NCBI GenBank assembly: GCA_964449565.1 | Contig: CAYUZB010000164.1 | Coordinates: 1-6,318, forward strand | From: Granulosicoccus sp964449565 | Lineage (GTDB): Bacteria; Pseudomonadota; Gammaproteobacteria; Granulosicoccales; Granulosicoccaceae | Reading direction: 5' to 3' | DNA length: 6,318 nt | Part shown: piece after piece, positions 1 to 6,003 of the stretch | Layout of the letters: each line of letters opens with the position of its first letter | Numbering within the stretch: the stretch's first letter is position 1 | Translations under genes and position numbers: made by a program | The notes under the pieces: generated by a model | Seen by the model: only the letters and a program-made list of their open reading frames with translations | Told to the model about the DNA's origin: nothing | The model's database searches: none

Positions 1-369
1 GATCGGCGGCATATCTTCATCGGTCAGCAGCGGTTCAAGCGCTTCCTGCTCTGCAATATCACTCGACGCCTCATCGACCGATGCCTCACCGACTGATGGG
101 TCGCCAGCCGTAGGAGCATGAACTTGACTCGCCGACGGTTCAGTACCGCGAAGTAAGCCATTCTGGCGCTCGGCCGATTCATCGCTGAGCGAATCGATTA
201 CGTTACTTTCCGTCGCCCTATTCTGTTCCGGGTCATCCAGCAAGGCATGTTCAGCGGCAACAGATTCCAGATCATCAACAGACTCAACGACGATCGGCTT
301 GTCTTCGCCGTACTGCGTAGCTCGCTTTTTATTCGACCAACGCTGAATAAAGGAATCTCGACGGCTCAT
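1..369 (-). CDS. DUF3306 domain-containing protein (partial, C-terminus beyond left edge)
   Basis: The first 123 residues are present; the reading frame is open to the window edge. It begins MSRRDSFIQRWSNKKR, the arginine/tryptophan-rich opening typical of DUF3306 proteins. A long acidic, Ser/Glu/Asp-rich low-complexity stretch follows, then LLTDEDMPPI at about residues 114-123, which matches the conserved 'lTDeDMPP' block of that family. The missing part should hold the family's C-terminal segment. The start ATG (367-369) overlaps the stop of the upstream DUF3305 gene as ATGA, so the two are probably translationally coupled. Known: DUF3305 and DUF3306 genes sit side by side in formate dehydrogenase loci of proteobacteria, and their biochemical role is not established. 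Inferred: a cytoplasmic accessory or assembly factor for formate dehydrogenase; no signal peptide or membrane segment is seen in the visible part. Confidence 0.82.
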   Translation of the reverse strand, partial: MSRRDSFIQRWSNKKRATQYGEDKPIVVESVDDLESVAAEHALLDDPEQNRATESNVIDSLSDESAERQNGLLRGTEPSASQVHAPTAGDPSVGEASVDEASSDIAEQEALEPLLTDEDMPPI

Positions 370-1061
370 CGATAGCCCCCTCCACGCGGACCCTGACGCT
401 TGCCTTCGTCCTCACTCCATTTTCGCCGTTTGCGTTTCTTGAATTCCTTCGGCTCATAATGCGCCAGAACAAACTGTTCCATATAGCGATACAACTCAGG
501 TGGAATACCAGCGGACAACACCATTTGGTCGGTTTCCGCATAGGCTGAGGCATCGTCATAGTCGATGGTCACATGTATTGGTTCGATTGCGTCCTGCGCC
601 CCGGCGTCGGATTCCCCGCTGTCTTCGACCTCTCGGCACATGACATAGACCTGAGGCTTGTCGCCGATCAATGCATGCCAGTATCGTTCGCAGGCATCGC
701 GGTACAAGGTGATGGTGAACCCTGACCACGCATAGACATCACCCGTGTCCGTTCGATAGGCCAGCTCACCCGGCTTGAAGCGGGCTTGCAGATCATCACC
801 GACCGCCACACTGGCCAGATACCAGGAAGGTACGCTCCAGAAGGAACGTTTGATCAATCTGCGCTCAAGTAACACCGACACCGGGAGCTGGACCCGGTTG
901 GAAACCTGGTTGGCCACCTGGTCGAATTTCTGGCTGCTAGCCTGAACGCCATCGGGGCTCGAAGCCGAAACTTCAGAACGCTCAGGCGAAATGGGATCAG
1001 TGGGTGCATTCACGCTAGCTACTATTGCATGCGCATCGCGACTGTTGAAAGTCCTTGTCAC
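366..1061 (-). CDS. DUF3305 domain-containing protein
   Basis: A 231-residue protein. The first ~57 residues are low-complexity and Ser/Gln/Val-rich. The recognisable DUF3305 core starts near residue 58 with QLPVSVLLERR, then a Trp-containing segment (SFWSVPSWYLASVAV). It ends with FVLAHYEPKEF and a basic cluster KKRKRRKW near residues 208-216, all typical of the family; the last residues are Gly/Arg-rich. The GTG at 1059-1061 is the first possible start, because an in-frame TGA lies two codons upstream. No clear Shine-Dalgarno sequence precedes it. An in-frame GTG at residue 17 (1011-1013) is an alternative, also without a good ribosome site, so the N-terminus is uncertain. The gene is divergent from fdhD and overlaps the DUF3306 gene by 4 nt. 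The function is not known; the family occurs in formate dehydrogenase clusters, and the fdhD neighbour supports that assignment here. Confidence 0.82.
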   Translation of the reverse strand: MTRTFNSRDAHAIVASVNAPTDPISPERSEVSASSPDGVQASSQKFDQVANQVSNRVQLPVSVLLERRLIKRSFWSVPSWYLASVAVGDDLQARFKPGELAYRTDTGDVYAWSGFTITLYRDACERYWHALIGDKPQVYVMCREVEDSGESDAGAQDAIEPIHVTIDYDDASAYAETDQMVLSAGIPPELYRYMEQFVLAHYEPKEFKKRKRRKWSEDEGKRQGPRGGGYR

Positions 1062-1099
1062 AAATCAGGTCATGTGTAATCGACCCAAACTGTCAAAAG

Positions 1100-1116
1100 T
1101 GGGACAAAATGTCCCA
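1100..1116. promoter_or_regulatory. perfect inverted repeat, candidate operator between divergent genes
   Basis: TGGGACA-AAA-TGTCCCA is an exact 7-bp inverted repeat with a 3-bp AT spacer. It lies in the 146-bp gap between the divergent DUF3305 and fdhD genes, just upstream of a possible fdhD -35 element. The symmetry, short spacer and position suit a dimeric transcription factor. There is no T-run and the gap starts both transcripts, so a terminator is unlikely. The HTH-PBP regulator encoded downstream of fdhD is the obvious candidate ligand, but this is inference. I do not recognise the motif as an FNR, ModE or other known site. Confidence 0.5.
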
Positions 1117-1121
1117 TTCTT

Positions 1122-1150
1122 TTCAAATCCCGCCGTGTTCCGACAATATT
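1122..1150 (+). promoter_or_regulatory. possible sigma70-type promoter for fdhD
   Basis: TTCAAA (1122-1127) and AATATT (1145-1150) each match 4 of 6 consensus bases and are separated by 17 bp, 58 bp upstream of the fdhD start. The palindrome at 1100-1116 ends 5 bp upstream of the -35 box, a position that would suit an activator. The boxes are weak, so this remains a tentative call. Confidence 0.28.
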
Positions 1151-1207
1151 CATTTACACACTGCGGCCAAAGACTCTTAAAGTCGCAAGGTATCGAGAGG
1201 CACATAT

Positions 1208-2086
1208 ATGGATGCAAAACTAACGAAACCTGAAATGACCTCGGCGGGTCTGCAAGCCGCCCATGGCATCAATGCGACCAATGAGTTTGGCGAACAGGTC
1301 GATGTGCACATTCCCGGAGAGCTGCCACTGACCATAAGAGTCGATGACATGGAAGTGGTTACCTTGATGACGCTTGGCACCCAACCCGAAGCCTTGACCC
1401 TCGGCTACATACACAATCAGAAACTGATAGAAGATATCTCCGATATCAAATCTGTCATCGTGGACTGGGATCGCGAACTGGTTGATGTCACAACCCATGC
1501 CGGCATTGGCATCAGCGACTGGCAGGAAAAAATGAAGCGGCGCATCATCACCAGCGGCTGCGGACAAGGCACCATCTTCAGTTGTACTGTCGACAAACTG
1601 TACGAGGTTGAACTCAAGACACCTTCCTTGAATCAATCCGACATCTATGAACTGATCAAGAACGTCAGCAAGCTCAACGATGTCTACCGAGTATCCGGCG
1701 CCGTACATGGATGCGGCTTATGTACCGCAACCGAATCATTGATGCATATCGAAGATGTCGGAAGACACAACGCGGCCGATGCGATTGCCGGGCGCATGTG
1801 GCTGGATGGCATCGATGGCAGTGACAAGATCTTCTACACGACCGGACGTCTGACATCCGAGATCGTCATGAAAACCGCTTTTATGGGCATACCCACATTA
1901 CTGTCACGCTCAGGTGTGACGCAAATGGGTCTGGAACTCGCCAATGAGATCGGCATGACGATGATAGCGCGCGCAAAAGGTAAACATTTTCTCGTCTACA
2001 ACGGCAAGGAAAACGTCACCTTCGACGCCATCCCGCCAGAACGCCGGATACCGCCGCTGACCAAAGGAATGCGTGATCTCGCCTGA
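1208..2086 (+). CDS. fdhD: formate dehydrogenase accessory sulfurtransferase FdhD
   Basis: A 292-residue cytoplasmic protein. In the known family, FdhD passes sulfur from a cysteine desulfurase (IscS in E. coli) to the bis-MGD cofactor of formate dehydrogenase, which is required for activity. Family blocks visible in order: EALTLGYIHNQKLI (~60-73); ITSGCGQGTIF around Cys118; VHGCGLC with Cys169 and Cys172; EDVGRHNAADAI (~181-192); TTGRLTSEIVMKTAFMGIP; SRSGVTQMGLELANEIGMT; and the RAKGKHFLVYNG end. Length is normal for the family. The CxxC motif of E. coli FdhD is CGQG here, with only its first Cys kept; further cysteines occur at 126, 169 and 172. The ATG at 1208 is preceded by GAGAGG with a 7-nt spacer. 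It is divergent from the DUF3305 gene and followed 25 nt later by a regulator gene on the same strand, probably one transcript. Identification is firm. Confidence 0.95.
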   Translation: MDAKLTKPEMTSAGLQAAHGINATNEFGEQVDVHIPGELPLTIRVDDMEVVTLMTLGTQPEALTLGYIHNQKLIEDISDIKSVIVDWDRELVDVTTHAGIGISDWQEKMKRRIITSGCGQGTIFSCTVDKLYEVELKTPSLNQSDIYELIKNVSKLNDVYRVSGAVHGCGLCTATESLMHIEDVGRHNAADAIAGRMWLDGIDGSDKIFYTTGRLTSEIVMKTAFMGIPTLLSRSGVTQMGLELANEIGMTMIARAKGKHFLVYNGKENVTFDAIPPERRIPPLTKGMRDLA

Positions 2087-2111
2087 TCGCTGCGGATCAT
2101 CAAGCTGACTC

Positions 2112-3068
2112 ATGGCTGACAACGACGCATCATTCGGAATAGCTACCCCATCAAAACGCAGCGAGTCTCGCTTTTTGAGTGTGCCCGAGCTTGCGGCGCT
2201 ACTGCATGTCAATGAAAAGAAGATTTACCAACTTGCCGGCCGCGGTGAAATACCCGGCACTAAGATCACAGGCAAGTGGATATTTCCCCGCAGTCTGATA
2301 GAAGACTGGCTGATGGAAAACAGCCACGGTGGCGTGATGCAGGATCGTCTGCTGATAGCCGGTAGCGACGATCGCTTGATCCACCATGTTTGTAGCAATG
2401 CAGCGATCGACTGGCAGCAACATGCGCTGGTCAGCTATAGCCCGGCTGGTACGCGTCATGGTCTTCGCATGCTCGACAGCAACCGCATTGATGCCTGTTT
2501 TATCAACTGGGGAGCCATTGAAGACAACGCGCGTCGACATCTCGGACTGCTGCGCTGTTACCGACGACACGCGAGCTGGGTCATTGTGCGTTGTCTGCAA
2601 CGAAGTCAGGGGTTTGTATTGAGTCAGGCGCTCAGCGAAACACTGGCAAAGGAGCCTGATATCTCGCCCGCTGATTTAATCAAACGCTCGGAGTTGCGCT
2701 GGGCGATGCGTCAGGACGATTCAGGCACCGAAAGGTTGCTCGAAGACTTGTGTTCAGTGCAGGGACAAAGACTTGCCAATCTCACGGTCAGTACCGAGTG
2801 CAATAGCGAACGCAGTGCAGTAGCAGCAGTCAACACAGGGGCTGCAGACATCACGTGTGGCGTGCAAAGTACCGCCTTTGAATTCGGTCTGCGCTATCTG
2901 CCGATTGCCGATGTGGGACTCGATCTCGTGATGTCCCAAAAAACCTACTTCCGCACCCTTGTGCAGGATTTTCTTGCCCGTATTCAGACGCTTGAAACCG
3001 ATCAACTACCGACGCGACTCGATGGCTACAAAATCAATGCCGATTTGAATCTGGTGACGCTGGCTTAA
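2112..3068 (+). CDS. excisionase-type HTH / PBP-like domain transcriptional regulator
   Basis: A 318-residue protein with two parts. Residues ~20-67 form a MerR/excisionase-type winged helix (FLSVPELAALLHVNEKKIYQ, then GEIPGTKITGKWIFPRSLIEDW), which binds DNA. Residues ~78-305 look like the periplasmic-binding-protein-like domain seen fused to such HTH domains and to some molybdenum-cofactor proteins (PBP_like). Typical blocks are ISPADLIKRSELRWAMRQ followed by DDSGTERLLEDL (usually 'RqpGSGTR'), and a C-terminal FGLRYLPIADVGLDLVMSQ. There is no signal peptide, so it should be a cytosolic one-component sensor. It starts 25 nt after fdhD, probably co-transcribed, with only a weak ribosome site before ATG 2112. 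Inferred role: regulation of the formate dehydrogenase locus in response to a small anion such as molybdate, tungstate or formate; the ligand cannot be read from sequence. The domain call is strong and the target is inference. Confidence 0.8.
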   Translation: MADNDASFGIATPSKRSESRFLSVPELAALLHVNEKKIYQLAGRGEIPGTKITGKWIFPRSLIEDWLMENSHGGVMQDRLLIAGSDDRLIHHVCSNAAIDWQQHALVSYSPAGTRHGLRMLDSNRIDACFINWGAIEDNARRHLGLLRCYRRHASWVIVRCLQRSQGFVLSQALSETLAKEPDISPADLIKRSELRWAMRQDDSGTERLLEDLCSVQGQRLANLTVSTECNSERSAVAAVNTGAADITCGVQSTAFEFGLRYLPIADVGLDLVMSQKTYFRTLVQDFLARIQTLETDQLPTRLDGYKINADLNLVTLA

Positions 3069-3135
3069 GACGAGATGGGTGCCAGTACGACCCAACAGTC
3101 GGCTCCGGCGATACTACGTGATATTTAGCGTACGC

Positions 3136-3148
3136 GGCAGTCGCTGCC
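3136..3148. terminator. weak hairpin between convergent genes
   Basis: GGCAG-TCG-CTGCC forms a 5-bp GC-rich stem with a 3-nt loop in the 114-bp gap between the convergent regulator and sulfatase genes. The position suits a bidirectional terminator, but no T-run follows on either strand, so intrinsic termination is doubtful. Confidence 0.22.
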
Positions 3149-3182
3149 TCACATGATAGAACGCACTCTTAATCAACGCCTG

Positions 3183-4649
3183 TTAATTATTCTGGCGTAC
3201 ACCCAAACCGAATGCCCTGAGTTCTTCAGCAACAGCTGCATTAGTTAATAACACGTCGACCGCCTCATCCGGATCATTGACAAGGTCATAGACTGCTTCA
3301 GAGCCATCGTCATAGGCAATGTACTTGTGGGTTGCGGATCTTACTGCCCATCCCCGACCGAGAGCATTATTGCCAAAGTAGTCAGTATACAAATATTCTC
3401 GGACCGTCCCTTCGCTGCTGCTAAATGTCGACTGAAAACTAGAGCCGTCGTGTATACCCTCGACACTGGCACCTGTGGTAAGCGCTGCAATTGTCGGGAA
3501 AAAATCAACCACACTGACCAGCCCATTCTCTCGCACATTGGTACGCGTAATACCGGCACCGGATATCACCAATGGCACACGGACCCCGCCTTCAAACAGA
3601 CTGCCTTTCTGGTGACCTGGTAAAAAGGCATTACTGTCGAGGAGGTCTCGAGGAGTGCCATTGTCTCCAACCACAATCACAACTGTGTTGTCCCGTGTGA
3701 CAGGGTCCATCGAATCGAGCAGGCGTCCGAGTTCGGTATCCAGGGTTTCCATAGCCGACAGATAATAGGTTCTTTCATTGGCATTGATGTCTGCCTGTGT
3801 GCCAGACAAACCGCGAACATTAAACTCAGCGGGTGGAGCGTGGAGTGGTTCGTGAGGTGCGGCAAATGCGACCCATGCAAACCATGGATTTTGCTGTTCA
3901 TCTATCCATTCGATTGCATCATTAACCAGTTCAGTTGTGTGGTATGTGCTGATTTGTTCTTCTACACCATTGGTTACTTTCGTCCAGTTGAAGTAGTCAG
4001 TGATATTCGGTCTCAGGTGGCCGGCATAGTGATCGACCCCGAAATCATTTGGATGATTCAGATTTCCGCCATTGCCATCAACATGCCACTTACCAAAAAC
4101 CGCAGTTTCGTAATTACTGGAAACTTCATTCTCGCTTAGATACGCCTGTATCGTGCCGAACTCTGCAGGAAGATTGCCGGGCACACTAAGCACACCGGTT
4201 TCTACCCCATGCCGTCCGGTAAGCAGGGCGGCACGTGTTGTCGAACAACTGGGTGTGGCCCATACATTCTCATACGTGATGCCAGCCTGTGCCAGCGAAT
4301 CTATCACCGGTGTGTTCGGCAAATCAGCGCTAAAGCTGTACTGCGCACTCGCGTCAAGACCCTGATCATCAGTAATAACAAGCAAGATATTGGGTTGTGC
4401 GGGCGTCATACCTTGGTCAGTATCGCCTTGATCTGTACCGACTGGATCCGTGCCGCCTTGATCAGTGCCTACTGGATCAGTATCAATCTGGTCGGTGCTT
4501 TCCTGTTCGGTTTCCTGCTCTGAGGGGTCCGCTCCTGTATTGTCGTTGACAACCGGATCAGTGCCCGAACCGCACGATGATAACGACAATAGAATCGCTG
4601 CAACAACAATCAGTGATGAAAGACGGTATCTGAAAATAGGACGAGTCAT
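3183..4649 (-). CDS. lipoprotein sulfatase (arylsulfatase-type, alkaline phosphatase superfamily)
   Basis: A 488-residue protein. Residues 1-26 form a lipoprotein signal (basic start, hydrophobic stretch, lipobox LSSC with Cys26). Gly27 at +2 suggests an outer-membrane or outward-facing location. Residues ~30-86 are an acidic Thr/Asp/Gln linker with tandem repeats, and the sulfatase domain starts at ~86 (PNILLVITDDQG). Recognisable active-site positions: Asp94 and Asp95 (metal), Cys135 with Arg139 (formylglycine site), Lys187 and His189 (GKWH), His266 (APHEP), Asp329 and Asn330 (GDNG) and Lys348 (HQKGSLFEGGVRVPLVI). All are intact, so it should hydrolyse a sulfate ester, perhaps on an algal or other marine polysaccharide; the substrate is unknown. 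The formylglycine motif reads CSTTR, lacking the usual Pro/Ala two residues after Cys. No maturase (FGE or anSME) or carbohydrate genes are adjacent, so it appears as an orphan. The start ATG is fixed by the signal peptide. Confidence 0.9.
   Translation of the reverse strand: MTRPIFRYRLSSLIVVAAILLSLSSCGSGTDPVVNDNTGADPSEQETEQESTDQIDTDPVGTDQGGTDPVGTDQGDTDQGMTPAQPNILLVITDDQGLDASAQYSFSADLPNTPVIDSLAQAGITYENVWATPSCSTTRAALLTGRHGVETGVLSVPGNLPAEFGTIQAYLSENEVSSNYETAVFGKWHVDGNGGNLNHPNDFGVDHYAGHLRPNITDYFNWTKVTNGVEEQISTYHTTELVNDAIEWIDEQQNPWFAWVAFAAPHEPLHAPPAEFNVRGLSGTQADINANERTYYLSAMETLDTELGRLLDSMDPVTRDNTVVIVVGDNGTPRDLLDSNAFLPGHQKGSLFEGGVRVPLVISGAGITRTNVRENGLVSVVDFFPTIAALTTGASVEGIHDGSSFQSTFSSSEGTVREYLYTDYFGNNALGRGWAVRSATHKYIAYDDGSEAVYDLVNDPDEAVDVLLTNAAVAEELRAFGLGVRQNN
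4422..4481 (-). repeat. two 30-bp tandem repeats inside the sulfatase linker
   Basis: Two adjacent 30-bp units agree at 24 of 30 bases and encode TDPVGTDQGG and TDPVGTDQGD (residues 57-76). Partial units flank them (STDQID before, TDQG after). They form an acidic, presumably flexible spacer between the lipid anchor and the catalytic domain. Such in-frame repeats can change copy number without breaking the frame. Confidence 0.8.
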
Positions 4650-4681
4650 TCTTATTGCTCAAACGGCGTGTCGATAGAGCG

Positions 4682-4708
4682 ATGATACCAGTGCAATTAC
4701 GCAAACAA
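4682..4708 (-). promoter_or_regulatory. possible promoter of the sulfatase gene
   Basis: Read on the minus strand, TTGTTT (4703-4708) is followed after 15 bp by TATCAT (4682-4687), which has an upstream TG (TGGTATCAT) like an extended -10 element. It lies 32 bp ahead of the sulfatase start. The spacing is short, but the extended -10 could compensate. Tentative. Confidence 0.3.
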
Positions 4709-4811
4709 TGTGGAGAAATGAGTATGTAAACCCACGTGTTGGCTATTCAATAGCAGACTTGTTTCGCTGACCGGGTGAGGGATTTCGGTTTCAAATCAGA
4801 GGCGAGTCAGA

Positions 4812-4833
4812 GTAAAAACGCATCACTTCTTCC
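4812..4833 (+). repeat. left terminal inverted repeat of the IS66 relic
   Basis: It begins GTAAAAACGCATC and matches the complement of 5873-5894 at 16 of 22 positions, the outermost 11 bases at 10 of 11. It lies downstream of the tnpC remnant, where the 3' end of an IS66 element should be. Confidence 0.75.
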
Positions 4834-4959
4834 CTCCCCTTTGCGAACACTAACCACTCAACGCCTGGGAGTTCTGGATTCCGACAGACTTCTACGTTAG
4901 GTATTACAAATTTTGGCATTGCCGATGATGGAGTGGCTAACCGTGATGCACAGCTAAGC

Positions 4960-5551
4960 GAATCGCTCGGTAGCTCAGTACAACAGCGCGCTCAAAAAAA
5001 CCAACGTGAGCTCCGTCAAGCAACTCAACAAGCTTACGGTGGCAAGGCAGGTCCAGCAACTCTGGACAACACCACCAAGATGGCGGAAAAGGGTCAACTC
5101 CCATTGCCCGCCAATGTCCGCCTTGTCGATGCAGGCACCCTTGGCCCCCACAATATAGGCCCATGGGTCTGCGCCTCAACAAACTGACGCCGCGTATGTG
5201 TCCAGCACTGAGCATGGGCTACCTGATCATTTTGCTGTGCAAAGCGTGCATATGCTGCTTAACCATCACTGATCACAATGCCGACAAACCGGTCACTAAG
5301 AATACTACCTACATGACGGTGCGCTCGGCTATCGGTGTAGATAAAGCACACTTCATCCTGCTCACCGAAAATTGGCCAGTAATACCCTTGATGCATTCGT
5401 CCTTTTTATGACTTGCTTTTTCCTGACTTGATCGGGGTCTCATCCATCGCCAACACTCGATTGAGCAACGAATTACTCAACTGAGCATTGACACAATGAG
5501 CTCTAGCAAATCAATCGAGCGTCTGACTAGATTGGTCAAAGTGGCACGGCT
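4960..5551 (-). pseudogene. IS66 transposase tnpC remnant
   Basis: Pieces of the IS66 DDE transposase can be read on the minus strand in order. They are SRATLTNLVRRSIDLLELIV (5551 to ~5492), then after a frameshift SLLNRVLAMDETPIKSGKS (~5470-5412), GRMHQGYYWPIFGEQDEVCF (~5402-5343), a SDG-stop-AAYARF block, and AHAQCWTHTRRQFVEAQ (~5223-5173). In-frame TAA stops lie at 5406-5408 and 5259-5261; the second replaces the Tyr of the usual SDGYAAY. The first two catalytic Asp positions (AMDETP and ISDG) are visible. The block with the catalytic Glu (usually 'NHLERAIRP') is absent, so there is probably another internal deletion below 5170. A weak C-terminal trace (ILVVLSRVAGPA, ~5080-5045), in a different frame from GVDPF just before it, recalls the 'HGVDPYTYLVDVLQRV' tail. 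The N-terminal part of TnpC is missing; the fragment starts directly at the end of the orfA remnant. The lower boundary is approximate. Confidence 0.85.
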
Positions 5552-5802
5552 TAATTAGAACGATAACGCTACCCAGCTGAAGTTCAACAGCCCAGGCTGC
5601 TACCTGCTTCTGGCACTCAGTAGGTCTTACTTAGACGAATGATGGCGTGATTGGCCTCGGCTTGGTATTAATTTGGCTAAGACGTTTACGCCACTGGCAG
5701 AAACTGGCATAGCCAATATCGTTCTGCGTGCAAAATTCTGGATTGTTGCTCGACAGCAAGGGACTACCATTAATCAGCTGTACGGCGAGTGTAATGACGC
5801 AT
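5547..5802 (-). pseudogene. IS66 accessory orfA (tnpA) remnant
   Basis: On the minus strand an ATG at 5800-5802, preceded by AGAGGA, opens MRHYTRRTAD-stop-W-stop and then SLAVEQQSR, like the start of IS66 OrfA proteins ('RRT..QW..L..QQ'). After a frameshift the frame reads PEFCTQNDIGYASFCQWRKR (~5741-5682), the conserved FC-x-GYASFCQWRKRL helix-turn-helix signature. It goes on to ITPSFV, a TAA stop, then VAAWAVELQLGSVIVLIK near the usual C-terminal 'WdVELqLG.GvvLrl'. Two nonsense codons near the start, one frameshift and one later stop make it non-functional. The end at ~5547 abuts the tnpC remnant directly, with tnpB lost between them. Confidence 0.82.
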
Positions 5803-5872
5803 GGCTCAATTCCTCTTTTGAAAGTGAGCGCACAGTGTGGTTCAGAAATTCACAGCTGGGAAGGACGTCTCA

Positions 5873-5894
5873 GGATGAGCGGTTGCGTTGTTAC
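5873..5894 (-). repeat. right terminal inverted repeat of the IS66 relic
   Basis: On the minus strand it begins GTAACAACGCAACC, 71 bp upstream of the orfA start. That is the expected position and orientation for the 5' end of an IS66 element. It pairs with 4812-4833. Confidence 0.75.
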
Positions 5895-6003
5895 GCAGTG
5901 GCTATCTGGACTGAAAATTGAGACAGTCAAGGTATAAAGATAAATGGAATTAGGTTTTATCCAGCTGTTCAGTCCAAAATGGATACAGCTTGTTGGCCTA
6001 TAA
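5895..6003. other. short intergenic stretch, nothing recognised
   Basis: This lies between the right end of the IS66 relic and the small DUF4169-type ORF. No coding signature, RNA gene or convincing terminator hairpin was seen on either strand. Confidence 0.5.

Larger units (their letters stand above)
4812..5894 (-). mobile_element. decayed, internally deleted IS66-family element (1083 bp)
   Basis: The minus strand carries remnants of an IS66 orfA (tnpA) followed by a tnpC transposase, both broken by stops and frameshifts. They lie between imperfect terminal inverted repeats. The left end reads GTAAAAACGCA (4812-4822) and the right end, on the minus strand, GTAACAACGCA (5884-5894). These agree at 10 of 11 bases, and at 16 of 22 when extended. 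A GTAA start is characteristic of IS66 ends. Intact IS66 elements are about 2.5 kb with tnpA, tnpB and tnpC; here tnpB and the N-terminal part of tnpC are missing. The 8-bp flanks (GAGTCAGA and GCAGTGGC) do not match, so no target-site duplication survives. The copy cannot encode a transposase and is an old relic. No other gene occupies this stretch. Confidence 0.85.

Noticed and set aside
1100..1116. Palindrome as an intrinsic terminator
   Set aside because: It lies between two diverging gene starts and has no T-run after the stem, so an operator is more likely.
1220..1708. Long minus-strand open frame of 162 codons
   Set aside because: It is a shadow of fdhD, whose protein motifs are unmistakable on the plus strand.
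2199..2600. Minus-strand open frame of 133 codons
   Set aside because: It is a shadow of the HTH-PBP regulator, with no family signature of its own.
4933..5187. Open plus-strand frame of 84 codons (starts MANRDAQLSESLGSS)
   Set aside because: It lies opposite the decayed tnpC, has no ribosome site and matches no family I recognise. It is best explained as the complement of an IS66 remnant.
4804..5902. 8-bp target-site duplication around the IS66 relic
   Set aside because: The flanks GAGTCAGA and GCAGTGGC agree at only 2 of 8 positions, so no duplication can be claimed.
5673..5921. Open plus-strand frame of 82 codons
   Set aside because: It is antisense to the orfA remnant, whose FCQWRKRL signature is clear on the other strand, and it crosses the inverted-repeat border.
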